From: Acuticoccus mangrovi
Lineage (GTDB): Bacteria > Pseudomonadota > Alphaproteobacteria > Rhizobiales > Amorphaceae
Direction: 5' to 3'
Assembly: GCF_016411865.1 (NCBI RefSeq)
Contig: NZ_JAEKJA010000008.1
Location: 1-49,936 of the forward strand
DNA length: 49,936 bases
Positions within the stretch are counted from its first letter, which is position 1. Each line of letters begins with the position of its first letter. This document shows, in pieces, positions 18,754 to 26,731 of this stretch. The position numbers and the translations under genes were made by a program. The notes beneath the pieces are model-generated. The model searched no databases and was not told the origin of the DNA. It saw nothing but the letters and a program-made list of their open reading frames with translations.

Positions 18754-19446
18754 ATGACGATCGCCCCTCCAACGTGGGCCGCCACCGACTTCCACACCGT
18801 CGATCTGTCCGTCGACGACGTTCCAGCGGTGTTCGCGCTCTACGCCGAATCGCTCGCGGCGGTGCCCGACCCGGCCGCGGTGCGGGCCGACGCGCCGTCC
18901 TTCTTCGAGAAGATCTTCGCCGTGGGCGGGGAGATCATCGGCCTGTTCGACGGGCTGGTGATGATCGGCTACGGCGTGATCAGGCCGGAGCTCGAGGAAG
19001 AGCACGACCGGGTCGGCCTCGACCGCGTGGTGCCCGCCGACGCGCCGATGCGGGTGCTCGACGGGTCGGCCGTGCGTCCCGCCTACTGGCGCCACGGGCT
19101 GCAGCGCACGACGATCGACGCCCGCATCGCCCGCGCGGCCGAGCTTGGCGCCACGCACGTGATCGCCAAGGCCTCGCCGGGCAACGTGCCGTCGATGCGC
19201 AACCTCACCAAGCAGGGCTTCCATATCCTGGGACGGGTGATGAAGCCCTATGGCTGGCGCTACGTGCATCATCGGCCGGTGCATCTCACCGCGGCCGAGC
19301 CCATCGAGGGGGAGTGGTATCCGGCCCATGACGTCGACGGCGCCGAGGCGATGTTCCGCGAGGGTCGTGCCGCCTTCGCCGCTAAGCGGGACGACGCCGG
19401 CGAGCCCATGCTGAAGTTCACGCTGGGGCCGGACGCCCCGCGCTGA
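18754..19446 (+). CDS. GNAT family N-acetyltransferase
   Basis: A 230-residue cytoplasmic protein with a GNAT fold. The acetyl-CoA region corresponds to VRPAYWRHGLQRTTIDARIARAAELG, followed by the GNVPSMRNLTKQGF stretch typical of motif B. The C-terminal part (PYGWRYVHHRPV onward) is less familiar. It is the last gene of the rightward sensor operon. The acceptor may be a small molecule or a protein of the signalling system, and the sequence does not decide. Confidence 0.8.
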   Translation: MTIAPPTWAATDFHTVDLSVDDVPAVFALYAESLAAVPDPAAVRADAPSFFEKIFAVGGEIIGLFDGLVMIGYGVIRPELEEEHDRVGLDRVVPADAPMRVLDGSAVRPAYWRHGLQRTTIDARIARAAELGATHVIAKASPGNVPSMRNLTKQGFHILGRVMKPYGWRYVHHRPVHLTAAEPIEGEWYPAHDVDGAEAMFREGRAAFAAKRDDAGEPMLKFTLGPDAPR

Positions 19447-19455
19447 GCGGCCGCC

Positions 19456-19806
19456 TCAGGCGGCGCGGGCGACGGAGACCGCCTCGGTCCGCGTCGGCGT
19501 CACCTCGAAGAGGCGCAGGAAGCCGGAGATCTCGAACACGTCGCGGATCGCGGGCTGCAGCGTGCACAGCACGATCGCGCCGCCGCCCGCCTTCGCCTTC
19601 TTGCCGCCGAGGAGGATGACGCGCAGTCCCGCGCTCGAGATGTACTCCACCTTGGCGAGGTCGATGACGATGCGCGCGACCCCCTGACCGAGGCGGCCGA
19701 GGATCTCGGTCTCGAGCGTCTTCGCCGTCGCCGAATCGATGCGTCCGCTGAGGACGAGCACGAGGACGGGCCCCACCTCTTCGTGTTGGATCGCAAGTTC
19801 GCTCAC
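19456..19806 (-). CDS. STAS domain anti-sigma factor antagonist (SpoIIAA/RsbV-like)
   Basis: A 116-residue single STAS domain. The conserved turn VEYISSAGLRVIL places the phosphorylatable serine at S58, equivalent to the regulatory serine of SpoIIAA. It starts with GTG at 19806, 3 bases after the stop of the RsbW-like gene, so the two are co-translated. By family precedent it is phosphorylated by the adjacent kinase and dephosphorylated by a SpoIIE-type phosphatase such as the one at 10180-12249. No sigma factor gene is in the window, so the final target is unknown. Confidence 0.92.
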   Translation of the reverse strand: MSELAIQHEEVGPVLVLVLSGRIDSATAKTLETEILGRLGQGVARIVIDLAKVEYISSAGLRVILLGGKKAKAGGGAIVLCTLQPAIRDVFEISGFLRLFEVTPTRTEAVSVARAA

Positions 19807-19809
19807 CAG

Positions 19810-20235
19810 TCAGCCTTTCTCGATCGCGAGGACGAAGCGCGTCACGTTGTGGGCGTCGTCCCGCCGGTAGGATAGGTCCCGCGTCAGCGTCCGCACGAGG
19901 TGCACGCCGAGGCCGCCGATGGGGCGCTCGTCGAGGGGCATCGTGACGTCCGGCGCGGGGCGGGAGAGGGGGTCGAAGGCGATGCCGTTGTCGCGCACTT
20001 CGCCGACGATGTCCGCGCCGTCGCGCGACACACTCACGGCGACGCGAGGCCCCCCGGGCGCCGCACCGTGGTTGATCACGTTGGCGATGAGCTCCTCCAG
20101 GATAAGGTTGAGGTGCATCACCGTCGCCATGGGAAGTTGTTGCGTCTCGCCGAAAGCCTCGACGGCCTCGACCATCCGATCGAGGTCGTCCATCGTCGTC
20201 AGTATGAGGTCGATGGCTTTGTCCACCTCGTCCAT
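19810..20235 (-). CDS. RsbW/SpoIIAB-like serine kinase, HATPase_c domain
   Basis: A 141-residue GHKL ATPase. The N-box LEELIANVINHG gives E48, N52 and H56, the G1 box is DNGIAFDP (82-89) and the G2 box is IGGLGVHLVRT. The domain is complete. RsbW-type proteins bind and phosphorylate STAS antagonists and sequester a sigma factor or another effector. The ATG at 20235 is the first plausible start for the domain. The gene pairs with the STAS gene 3 bases downstream and runs antiparallel to the sensor operon ending at 19446. Confidence 0.9.
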   Translation of the reverse strand: MDEVDKAIDLILTTMDDLDRMVEAVEAFGETQQLPMATVMHLNLILEELIANVINHGAAPGGPRVAVSVSRDGADIVGEVRDNGIAFDPLSRPAPDVTMPLDERPIGGLGVHLVRTLTRDLSYRRDDAHNVTRFVLAIEKG

Positions 20236-20342
20236 CAGGTCGGCGCGACGGCGATCGCCGGAGCGCGAGGGAATGCGGCACGGAGGCCGCCGATAGGGTC
20301 CCCCATTATACGGGCCGGAGCAATGTGCAAAGGCCGTCACGC

Positions 20343-21203
20343 TCAGCGTGGCGGCAGCGTGCGCAGCCACGCGACGATGGCGCCGACGTCCTCGGGCGTC
20401 ATGCCGGCATAGTAGCCGAAGCCCATCGGCGGCTTGAGGCGGCTGCCGTCGCGCGACACGCCGGTGGTGATCGCGCGGGCGATCTCCTCGTCGCTCCAGC
20501 CGCCGAGGCCGTGCTCCGGGTGGGAGGTGATGTTGGAGGCGACCGACACGCCCCACGGGCCCGGAAATTCGCGGCCGCCGGCACCGAGACCGTTGACGGG
20601 ATCGGGTCCGGTCGGCGTCCAGGCCACGTGGCACTCCATGCAGTGGGCGATGGTCGCGAGATAGAAGCCGTTGCGCACGACGTCCGCGGCGCGCTCCGCC
20701 TCCGGGATCGGCGCCTCGGCACCGGGGAAGGGGTGCGCCTCGGGCAGCGCCGAGAAGCTGCGCGGCGGCGTTGTCGCCTCCACCGCGGGCACGGTGCGCA
20801 GATAGGCGACGATGGCGTCGAGGTCGTCCCCGGTGAGGACCTGGTAGAAGGTCGTCGGCATGACGGGCGCGAGCAGCGCGCCGTCGGGCCGCACCCCTTC
20901 CACGATGGCGCGCTTGATCTCCGCGTCGCTCCAGCCGCCGATCCCCGTCGCCGCGTCCTGGGTGATGTTGGGGGCGTGGACGGTGAAGTCGGGCGTTTCG
21001 AAGCGCAGACCGCCGGAGAGGGCGCGCTCCATCATCGGCCCGTTCGGTCCCACCGGCGTGTGGCAGTTGCCACAGGCCATCACGGTATTGACGAGATAGT
21101 CGCCCCGCTCGGCCGAGCTTTCGGCCGCCGCGCCGCCGGCCGGCAGACCGCCGGCCGCAACGGCGAGCGCCACGCCCAGCCCCACCATCCTTCGACGTTC
21201 CAT
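20343..21203 (-). CDS. Periplasmic diheme cytochrome c
   Basis: A 286-residue secreted protein with a signal peptide (about 1-27, ending GGAAA) and two c-type heme motifs, CGNCH at 44-48 and CMECH at 188-192. Each domain ends in a methionine-containing loop that could be the sixth ligand (LAPVMPTTFY; LKPPMGFGYYAGM). The internal duplication (IGGWSDAEIKRAI and LGGWSDEEIARAI) shows two homologous halves. It resembles cytochrome subunits of membrane-bound alcohol or aldehyde dehydrogenases, but no dehydrogenase gene is adjacent. It is divergent from the gene at 21381. Confidence 0.9.
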   Translation of the reverse strand: MERRRMVGLGVALAVAAGGLPAGGAAAESSAERGDYLVNTVMACGNCHTPVGPNGPMMERALSGGLRFETPDFTVHAPNITQDAATGIGGWSDAEIKRAIVEGVRPDGALLAPVMPTTFYQVLTGDDLDAIVAYLRTVPAVEATTPPRSFSALPEAHPFPGAEAPIPEAERAADVVRNGFYLATIAHCMECHVAWTPTGPDPVNGLGAGGREFPGPWGVSVASNITSHPEHGLGGWSDEEIARAITTGVSRDGSRLKPPMGFGYYAGMTPEDVGAIVAWLRTLPPR

Positions 21204-21282
21204 GTCCCACCCGTTCGGTGTCGTTATTTTGTCTTAGTCTAAACTGGAGTCACGCGCCGGAGAATGGGGCGGCGTGGGGGAT

Positions 21283-21296
21283 GCACCGATCGGTGC
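21283..21296 (+). promoter_or_regulatory. Perfect 14-base palindrome in divergent gap
   Basis: GCACCGATCGGTGC lies in the 177-base region between the divergent cytochrome c (-) and adenylate-forming enzyme (+) genes. It could be an operator for a dimeric regulator. CGATCGGT recurs partially at 21299-21309. In such GC-rich DNA some palindromes arise by chance, so this is tentative. Confidence 0.3.
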
Positions 21297-21380
21297 GGCG
21301 ACGATCGGTCGGGTCGGGCTGCTTGCCGCGCCATTCCCGCACGCCTAGGAGGGAAGAAAACGAACGCCAGGGAGGCGGCG

Positions 21381-22607
21381 ATGGGCGAGCACTACGACGG
21401 GAAGGAAACGCGTCGGCCGGAGGAGCGGGAGAGGGCGCTGTTCGCCGCGCTGCCGGGCATGATCGCAGGTCTTCTGGCGGCGCCCGCCTGGGCGCGGCGG
21501 CTCGACGGCGTCGACCCTGCGGCCGTCACCTCGCCCGAAGCGCTCGCCGGCCTTCCGGTGCTGCGCAAGAGCGAGCTGATGGAGGCCCAGCGCGACGCCC
21601 CGCCCTTCGGCGGCTTCGTGGCAGCGCCCACCGCGACGCTCGCGCGGGTGTTCGTGTCGCCGGGGCCGGTGTTCGTGCCGCAAGGGACTGAGAGCGACGC
21701 CTGGGGCGCGGCGCGGGCGCTCCATGCCGCCGGTGTGCGGCCCGGCGACCTCGCGGTCAACACCTTCGGCTACCACGTGACGCCCGGCGCGTTCATTCTG
21801 GAGAGCGGGCTCGCGGCGCTCGGCTGCCCGGTGTTCGCCGCCGGTCCCGGCCGGCCGGAGGAGGTCGTGCCGCTTCTCGCCGCGCTGCGCCCGTCGGTCT
21901 ATTGCGGCGTGCCCGATTTCCTCAACATCCTCCTCGACCGGGCGGAGGCGGCGGCAGCCGATCTCTCCTCGCTCCGGGCGGCGCTCGTGTCGGGCGCGGC
22001 GCTTCCCGGCGATCTGCGCCAGCGCATCGAGGCGCGGGGCGTCCACGTCGCCCAGTGCTACGCGACCGCCGACCTCGGCGTCATCGCCTACGAGAGCCGG
22101 GCCCGCGAGGGGCTGATCGTCAACGAGGACGTGATCCTCGAAATCGTCCGTCCCGGCACCGGCGACCCGGTCGCCGAGGGTGAGGTGGGCGAGGTCGTGG
22201 TGACGCGTCTCTGCGAGGGCTACCCGCTGCTGCGCTTCGCCACCGGCGACCTCTCGGCGATCCTGCCGGGGGAGAGCCCCTGCGGGCGCACCAATCGCCG
22301 CATCCGCGGTTGGATGGGCCGGGCCGACCAGCGTACCAAGGTGAAGGGGATGTTCGTGGACCCGGCGCAGATCGCCGAAGTGCGGCGGCGTCATCCCGAA
22401 ATCGTCCGGGCCCGGCTGGTGGTGAGCCGCGCCGACCACGTCGATCAGATGGTGCTGATGGTGGAGGCGCCCGCCGCGGCGGAAGCGGCGATCGGGGCGA
22501 CGCTGAAGGCCGTCACCAATCTCTCCGGCAGCGTCGAGGCCGTGCCGGAGGGGGCGCTTCCCAACGACGGCAAAGTGATCGCCGACGAGCGCCCGGTGGA
22601 GGGTTGA
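21381..22607 (+). CDS. Phenylacetate-CoA ligase-like adenylate-forming protein, atypical P-loop
   Basis: A 408-residue ANL-superfamily protein resembling PaaK. The order of elements is right: N-terminal ALFAALPGM, the GVRPGDLAVNTFGYH region, the CYATADLGVIAYES stretch at the usual Y-G-x-T-E position, and the hinge FATGDLSAIL with GRADQRTKVKGMFV. The ATP P-loop normally read as SSGTTGKP is replaced by VSPGPVFVPQG (92-102). It may use another acid or have lost ligase activity. The ATG follows GGGAGGCGGCG. There is no operon partner on this strand. Confidence 0.8.
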   Translation: MGEHYDGKETRRPEERERALFAALPGMIAGLLAAPAWARRLDGVDPAAVTSPEALAGLPVLRKSELMEAQRDAPPFGGFVAAPTATLARVFVSPGPVFVPQGTESDAWGAARALHAAGVRPGDLAVNTFGYHVTPGAFILESGLAALGCPVFAAGPGRPEEVVPLLAALRPSVYCGVPDFLNILLDRAEAAAADLSSLRAALVSGAALPGDLRQRIEARGVHVAQCYATADLGVIAYESRAREGLIVNEDVILEIVRPGTGDPVAEGEVGEVVVTRLCEGYPLLRFATGDLSAILPGESPCGRTNRRIRGWMGRADQRTKVKGMFVDPAQIAEVRRRHPEIVRARLVVSRADHVDQMVLMVEAPAAAEAAIGATLKAVTNLSGSVEAVPEGALPNDGKVIADERPVEG

Positions 22608-22738
22608 GCCGAAACCACGGCTGAAATAGAGATCCAACCCTCGACAAGCGGGCCGCGAGACACTATTCAAGCGGCCTGGCATTTCTTATGCGATATGACG
22701 CAACACGCTGCGGCGGCAGCGTGACGGGATCCGACGAC

Positions 22739-23122
22739 ATGAACATCATCGACGAGCTCAACCGCGAGCAGATGGCCGCGATCGAGGAAAAGCGCACCCT
22801 TCCGGCGTTCCAGCCGGGCGACACCGTCCGGGTGAACGTGCGCGTGACCGAGGGGACCCGCACCCGCGTGCAGGCCTACGAGGGCGTGTGCATCGCCCGC
22901 TCGGGCGCCGGCCTCAACGAGAATTTCACCGTGCGCAAGCTCTCCTACGGCGAGGGCGTGGAGCGCGTCTTCCCCGTGTACTCGCCCATGCTCGAGTCCG
23001 TCGAGGTGGTGCGCCGGGGCAAGGTTCGCCGCGCCAAGCTCTACTACCTGCGTGGGCGCACGGGTAAGGCCGCCCGCATCGCCGAGCGCAAGGAAAAGCG
23101 CCCGACTGCCGCCAACGCCTAA
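22739..23122 (+). CDS. rplS: 50S ribosomal protein L19
   Basis: A 127-residue L19 at the 30S-50S interface. Clear family blocks are [58 protein letters not shown] and the basic [20 protein letters not shown]. The ATG at 22739 fits the family start ([11 protein letters not shown]). An upstream in-frame ATG at 22688 would add 17 residues not seen in L19. The gene is usually next to trmD, but here trmD lies about 25 kb away at 48270. The 131-base leader contains a GGCCGC/GCGGCC hairpin (22651-22676). Confidence 0.97.
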   Translation: MNIIDELNREQMAAIEEKRTLPAFQPGDTVRVNVRVTEGTRTRVQAYEGVCIARSGAGLNENFTVRKLSYGEGVERVFPVYSPMLESVEVVRRGKVRRAKLYYLRGRTGKAARIAERKEKRPTAANA

Positions 23123-23233
23123 GCTATCGACCCCGCCTCGATGCCGCGCGACCGGGACCGGTCGAGTCGGCTCGCGGCACGGCCGTCGGATCGCTTCCCT
23201 TCCTACCGCCGCGGGCGTGCCCACGGCGGCGTG

Positions 23234-24007
23234 ATGGCACGCGTCACGCTGGCTGCGACGCTGCTCGTCGCCGCGGTCATGCTGGTGGCTGCGGCCTGGC
23301 TCTTCACCGGACAGGGCGAGCCCGGAGCTTCGCCGGGGACTGGTCCGGCGCGCGTCACCGCCACGCCGCGCGCCGCTTCGACCGCCGCGCCGGCTCCCTC
23401 CGCCGCGAGCCCGGCGTCGGCCGCTGCATCGCCGGCCGATGCTCCCCCGCCCGAGGAAGAGACCGACTCCGATATCCGCTATGTCGAGGAGAACGGCATC
23501 GCCTCGCCTCGGCCCACGGGGCCGCTGGTACGCGACACCCGGCCGATCGAACCGCCGGAGCCGGAGGCGCCCCGGCCGCCCCAGCCCGAGCGCTACCGCC
23601 TGGTGGTGGTCGAAAGCGCCGGGCTGATCGACGCCCGCACCCACTTCATCAAGCTCGCCCACATCGAGGCGCCCGCCGCCGACGCGAGCTGCAGCCATGC
23701 CGACGGGGCGAAGTGGCCGTGCGGCCGTCGCGCCCGCACGGCACTGCGGCGCCTGGTGCGGCGCCGCGCCATCGACTGCCTCGACCTTGCCGCCGTCGCC
23801 GCGCAGCAGGCCGGCAAGCCGCTGCCGGCGCCCACTCGCGAGGAGACGCGAGCCGAGACGTGCACGGTCGCCGGCACCGACCTTGCCGAATGGCTGGTGG
23901 AGCAGGGATGGGCGACCCCCACGGCGGACGCGCCGGAGGGCTGGCAGGCCATGCATCGCACGGCGGTCGAGGAGGAGCGCGGCCTCTACGCCGCCGACGC
24001 CCGATAG
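23234..24007 (+). CDS. Membrane-anchored thermonuclease-like (SNase fold) protein
   Basis: A protein of about 257 residues: one N-terminal TM (LAATLLVAAVMLVAAAWLF), then about 70 residues of alanine/proline-rich low complexity, then a domain with SNase-like features (HFIKLAHIEAP, WPCGRRARTALRRLV, CTVAGTDLAEWLVEQGWA). The active-site arginine normally before L-x-G-I-D-x-P-E is a lysine here, so nuclease activity is doubtful. The start is uncertain: ATG 23234 sits right before the TM, and ATG 23141 would add 31 residues. No ribosome site is clear at either. Confidence 0.68.
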   Translation: MARVTLAATLLVAAVMLVAAAWLFTGQGEPGASPGTGPARVTATPRAASTAAPAPSAASPASAAASPADAPPPEEETDSDIRYVEENGIASPRPTGPLVRDTRPIEPPEPEAPRPPQPERYRLVVVESAGLIDARTHFIKLAHIEAPAADASCSHADGAKWPCGRRARTALRRLVRRRAIDCLDLAAVAAQQAGKPLPAPTREETRAETCTVAGTDLAEWLVEQGWATPTADAPEGWQAMHRTAVEEERGLYAADAR

Positions 24008-24023
24008 GGCGCGCGCGGCTCTC

Positions 24024-24473
24024 TCAGCGCTGCAGCTTGTCGGACAGGTTGCCGATCTCGCCCATGAACGTCGCCGCGCGGCTCGCGATCATCGCCTGCA
24101 GGCGGCGGGCGGCATCCGGATATTCTTCGAGGATCCTCAGCATCTGGCTGCGCGGCAGCACGAGAAGCTCGCACGTCGTCTGCGCCGCGGCGCTGGAGCC
24201 CCGCGTGATCGGCACGATGAGGGCGAGCTCGTCGATGAGCTGACCGACGCCGGCGACCCTTGGAGAGAGACTTTCGCTCGCCGGGGTCAGCCGAAGCTGT
24301 CCGCCGAGCACGAGGATGGCACTGTCGGCCTGTTCCCCGGCCTCGAACAGCGCTTGCCGAGGCTTGAGGGTGACAGGCTCGCTGCCGAAGGCGAGCAGTT
24401 TGAGCGCGTCCTCGTTCAACACTTTGAGGAACGGGGCATTGCGCATCACCGCCATGTGACGGGCGAGACTCAC
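24024..24473 (-). CDS. Cyclic nucleotide-binding (CNB) domain protein without DNA-binding domain
   Basis: A 149-residue protein made of one CRP-type CNB domain (FLKVLNEDALKLLAFGSEPVTLK, LFEAGEQADSAILVLGG, DELALIVPITRGSSA) and a C-terminal helix. No helix-turn-helix follows, unlike Crp/Fnr regulators. The GTG at 24473 begins 1 base after the stop of the response-regulator gene, so the two are coupled. It may modulate the partner regulator in response to a nucleotide. Ligand binding is not certain, because the phosphate-binding cassette is only partly conserved. Confidence 0.82.
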   Translation of the reverse strand: MSLARHMAVMRNAPFLKVLNEDALKLLAFGSEPVTLKPRQALFEAGEQADSAILVLGGQLRLTPASESLSPRVAGVGQLIDELALIVPITRGSSAAAQTTCELLVLPRSQMLRILEEYPDAARRLQAMIASRAATFMGEIGNLSDKLQR

Positions 24474-24474
24474 G

Positions 24475-25176
24475 TTAGATGTTCGCCGCCCGCGGCATGA
24501 GCTTGTAGCCGCCACCTTCGGTGACGAGCAGCTCGGCTGCGGCCGGGTTCTTCTCCATTTTTTGGCGTAGTCGGTAGATGTGGGTTTCGAGGGTGTGGGT
24601 GGTCACGCCGGAGTTGTAGCCCCAAACCTCGTGCAGGAGAACGTCCCGCGTGATCGGCCTCTCGCCGGCGCGGTAGAGGAACTTCAAGATGGCCGTCTCC
24701 TTCTCGGTGAGGCGCACGCGGCGGCCGTCCGGCTGGAGCAGGGCCTTGGCGGCCGGCTTGAAGGTGTAGTGGCCGATGACGAAGGTCGCGTCCTCGCTCT
24801 GGTCGAACTGCCTCAGGTGCGCGCGGATGCGGGCGAGGAGCACGGCGAAGCGGAACGGCTTCGTCACATAGTCGTTGGCGCCGGCCTCGAGACCGACGAT
24901 GGCGTCGGCGTCGGTGGTGTGGCCGGTCAGCATGATGATCGGCGCCTTGAACCCCGCCGAGCGCATCAGCCGCACCGCTTCGCGCCCATCGAGGTCGGGC
25001 AAGCCCACGTCGACGATGGCGAGCGCGATGTCGCCGGCCTTTGCGGCGGCGACGCCTTTGGTGGCACTGTCGGTGGCGATGACGGCGAACTCGTCGTAAA
25101 GTTCGATCTGCTCGCGCAGACCTTCACGCAGGTCCTCGTCGTCGTCGATGATCAGGATGGTCCGCTTGGTCACCAC
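24475..25176 (-). CDS. OmpR-type response regulator transcription factor
   Basis: A 233-residue regulator. The receiver domain (1-120) has the acidic pocket DDDED (11-15), phospho-acceptor D56 (VDVGLPD), T84 and K106 (TKPF). The C-terminal winged helix contains LTEKETAILKFLYRAGERPITRDVLLHEVWGY and THTLETHIYRLRQKM. There is no histidine kinase gene beside it, so the cognate kinase must lie elsewhere. The gene starts with GTG (25176 or 25173) and is followed by the CNB-domain gene. Confidence 0.93.
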   Translation of the reverse strand: MVTKRTILIIDDDEDLREGLREQIELYDEFAVIATDSATKGVAAAKAGDIALAIVDVGLPDLDGREAVRLMRSAGFKAPIIMLTGHTTDADAIVGLEAGANDYVTKPFRFAVLLARIRAHLRQFDQSEDATFVIGHYTFKPAAKALLQPDGRRVRLTEKETAILKFLYRAGERPITRDVLLHEVWGYNSGVTTHTLETHIYRLRQKMEKNPAAAELLVTEGGGYKLMPRAANI

Positions 25177-25211
25177 TCACTCCCTTCGGTCGACACTCTT
25201 GCCCGAGCCTA

Positions 25212-25868
25212 GTGTGGTGTGTCACCCGCCTTCAAACGAGCATCAGCAAGTTGGAAAAAGCAAAATTTCTGGTGAACGTCGCTCGGATCGACGGTCCTTT
25301 CGTGGCTTCGCGGCCGGTGCGGGTCGCAAAAGGGCGCCGAACCGGCGGGCCGCGGCGCCCGGCGCTGGTGCGTCCGCGCCCCGGTCGGCCGAGCGAGGCG
25401 CTGGTGAGCGTGGGCGGCCGCACGCTTCGCGCCGCCATCGGCCGCAGCGGCATTCGCACGCTGAAGCGGGAGGGCGACGGGGCGAGCCCGCGAGCGCGCA
25501 TCGCCCCGGTGGCGCTTCTCACCCGCGGCCGCTGGGCCGCCGCGGTGCCGACACGCCGCCTCAGGGTGCGGGATGGTTGGTGTGACGATGTCACAAGCTC
25601 CGCCTACAACCGACATTGCCGGCGACCATGCCCCGCCTCCCATGAAAGAATGGTGCGCAACGACCATCTTTATGACTATGTCATGGTGATGGATCACAAC
25701 CAGATGCCGCGCGTGAGAGGCGGCGGGTCGGCGATTTTCGTGCACGTGGCCCGCAGCGGATTCGGCGCGACAGAAGGCTGCATCGCCTTTCCTTCCGCAG
25801 CGTGGCGGCGGCAGGTGGTGCCGATGGGACCCTATCTCGTGGGTGTGGAGGCAAGACCGGCGCGATGA
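25212..25868 (+). CDS. YkuD-type L,D-transpeptidase family protein
   Basis: A protein of up to 218 residues whose second half matches an alphaproteobacterial L,D-transpeptidase family: LGRSGI-type block (AAIGRSGIRTLKREGDGASP), DGWCDD, AYNR, SHERMVRNDHLYDYVMVMDHNQ, then the catalytic SAIFVHVARSGFGATEGCIAF with H178 and C190. It would form or edit peptidoglycan cross-links. The start is unclear: GTG 25212 is the longest, GTG 25272 is more family-like. The stop overlaps the dapF ATG (ATGA). DapF makes meso-diaminopimelate, a component of the substrate peptide, so the pairing is functionally sensible. Confidence 0.8.
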   Translation: MWCVTRLQTSISKLEKAKFLVNVARIDGPFVASRPVRVAKGRRTGGPRRPALVRPRPGRPSEALVSVGGRTLRAAIGRSGIRTLKREGDGASPRARIAPVALLTRGRWAAAVPTRRLRVRDGWCDDVTSSAYNRHCRRPCPASHERMVRNDHLYDYVMVMDHNQMPRVRGGGSAIFVHVARSGFGATEGCIAFPSAAWRRQVVPMGPYLVGVEARPAR

Positions 25869-26722
25869 TCGCATTCCGCAAGATGAACGGACTGGGCAAC
25901 GATTTCGTGGTGGTCGACGCCCGTCACCACGCCGTCGACATCTCCGCCGACACGATCCGGGCGCTCGGCGACCGCGAGAATGGCGTCGGCTTCGACCAGT
26001 TCATCCTCATCGAGCCGGCGGCAGAGCCGGCGGACGCGACGATGCGCATCTTCAATCCCGACGGCGGGGAGGTGGGGGCGTGCGGGAATGCGGCCCGCTG
26101 CGTCGCCGCGCTGCTTCTCGACGAGCGGGCGATGCCGGAGGTCCTCATCGCGAGCGCCGGCGGCCCGATGCGGGGCTGGCGGGAGGCGGACGGGCGCATC
26201 GCCATCGACATGGGTGAGCCGCGCTTTGCCGGGCCCGCCATCCCGCTCGCGAGCGAGGCGGGCGATTCCTGGTGCGTGCGCTTTCCCGAGCCCGAGCTCG
26301 CGAGCTACGGCGCGGCGGCCTGCGTCAACGTGGGCAATCCCCACGCCGTCTTCTTCGTGCCCGACGTCGGGGTCGTGCCCCTCACCGACATCGGGCCAAA
26401 GTTCGAAAATCACCGCTTTTTCCCCGAGCGCGCCAACATCTCCTTCGTGACCGTGCACGGCCCGGACCGGGTCGAGGCGCGGGTGTGGGAGCGCGGGGCG
26501 GGGGCGACGCTCGCCTGCGGGACGGCGGCGTGCGCCATCGTCTCGGTCGGCCACCGGGCCGGCATTCTGGGCGAGCGGGTGGAGGTCGTGTTGCCGGGCG
26601 GCCCGCTCGCGATCGCCCTCACGGCGGGGCGGATCGTCATGGTCGGGCCCTACATGCTCGATTGGACCGGCGCCATCACACGCGACGGGTTCGTGCGCGA
26701 CCCGCTGCCGACCTCGGTCTGA
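25865..26722 (+). CDS. dapF: Diaminopimelate epimerase
   Basis: A 285-residue cytoplasmic epimerase converting L,L- to meso-diaminopimelate for lysine and peptidoglycan synthesis. The start MNGLGNDFVVVD is diagnostic. The catalytic cysteine pair is C73 (GACGNAARC) and C218 (LACGTAAC), with VNVGNPHAVFF and ERANISFV also present. The ATG overlaps the stop of the L,D-transpeptidase gene. In many Rhizobiales dapF leads towards ffh. Here 17 kb of accessory genes lies between them. Confidence 0.97.
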   Translation: MIAFRKMNGLGNDFVVVDARHHAVDISADTIRALGDRENGVGFDQFILIEPAAEPADATMRIFNPDGGEVGACGNAARCVAALLLDERAMPEVLIASAGGPMRGWREADGRIAIDMGEPRFAGPAIPLASEAGDSWCVRFPEPELASYGAAACVNVGNPHAVFFVPDVGVVPLTDIGPKFENHRFFPERANISFVTVHGPDRVEARVWERGAGATLACGTAACAIVSVGHRAGILGERVEVVLPGGPLAIALTAGRIVMVGPYMLDWTGAITRDGFVRDPLPTSV

Positions 26723-26731
26723 GCCGCCGCG

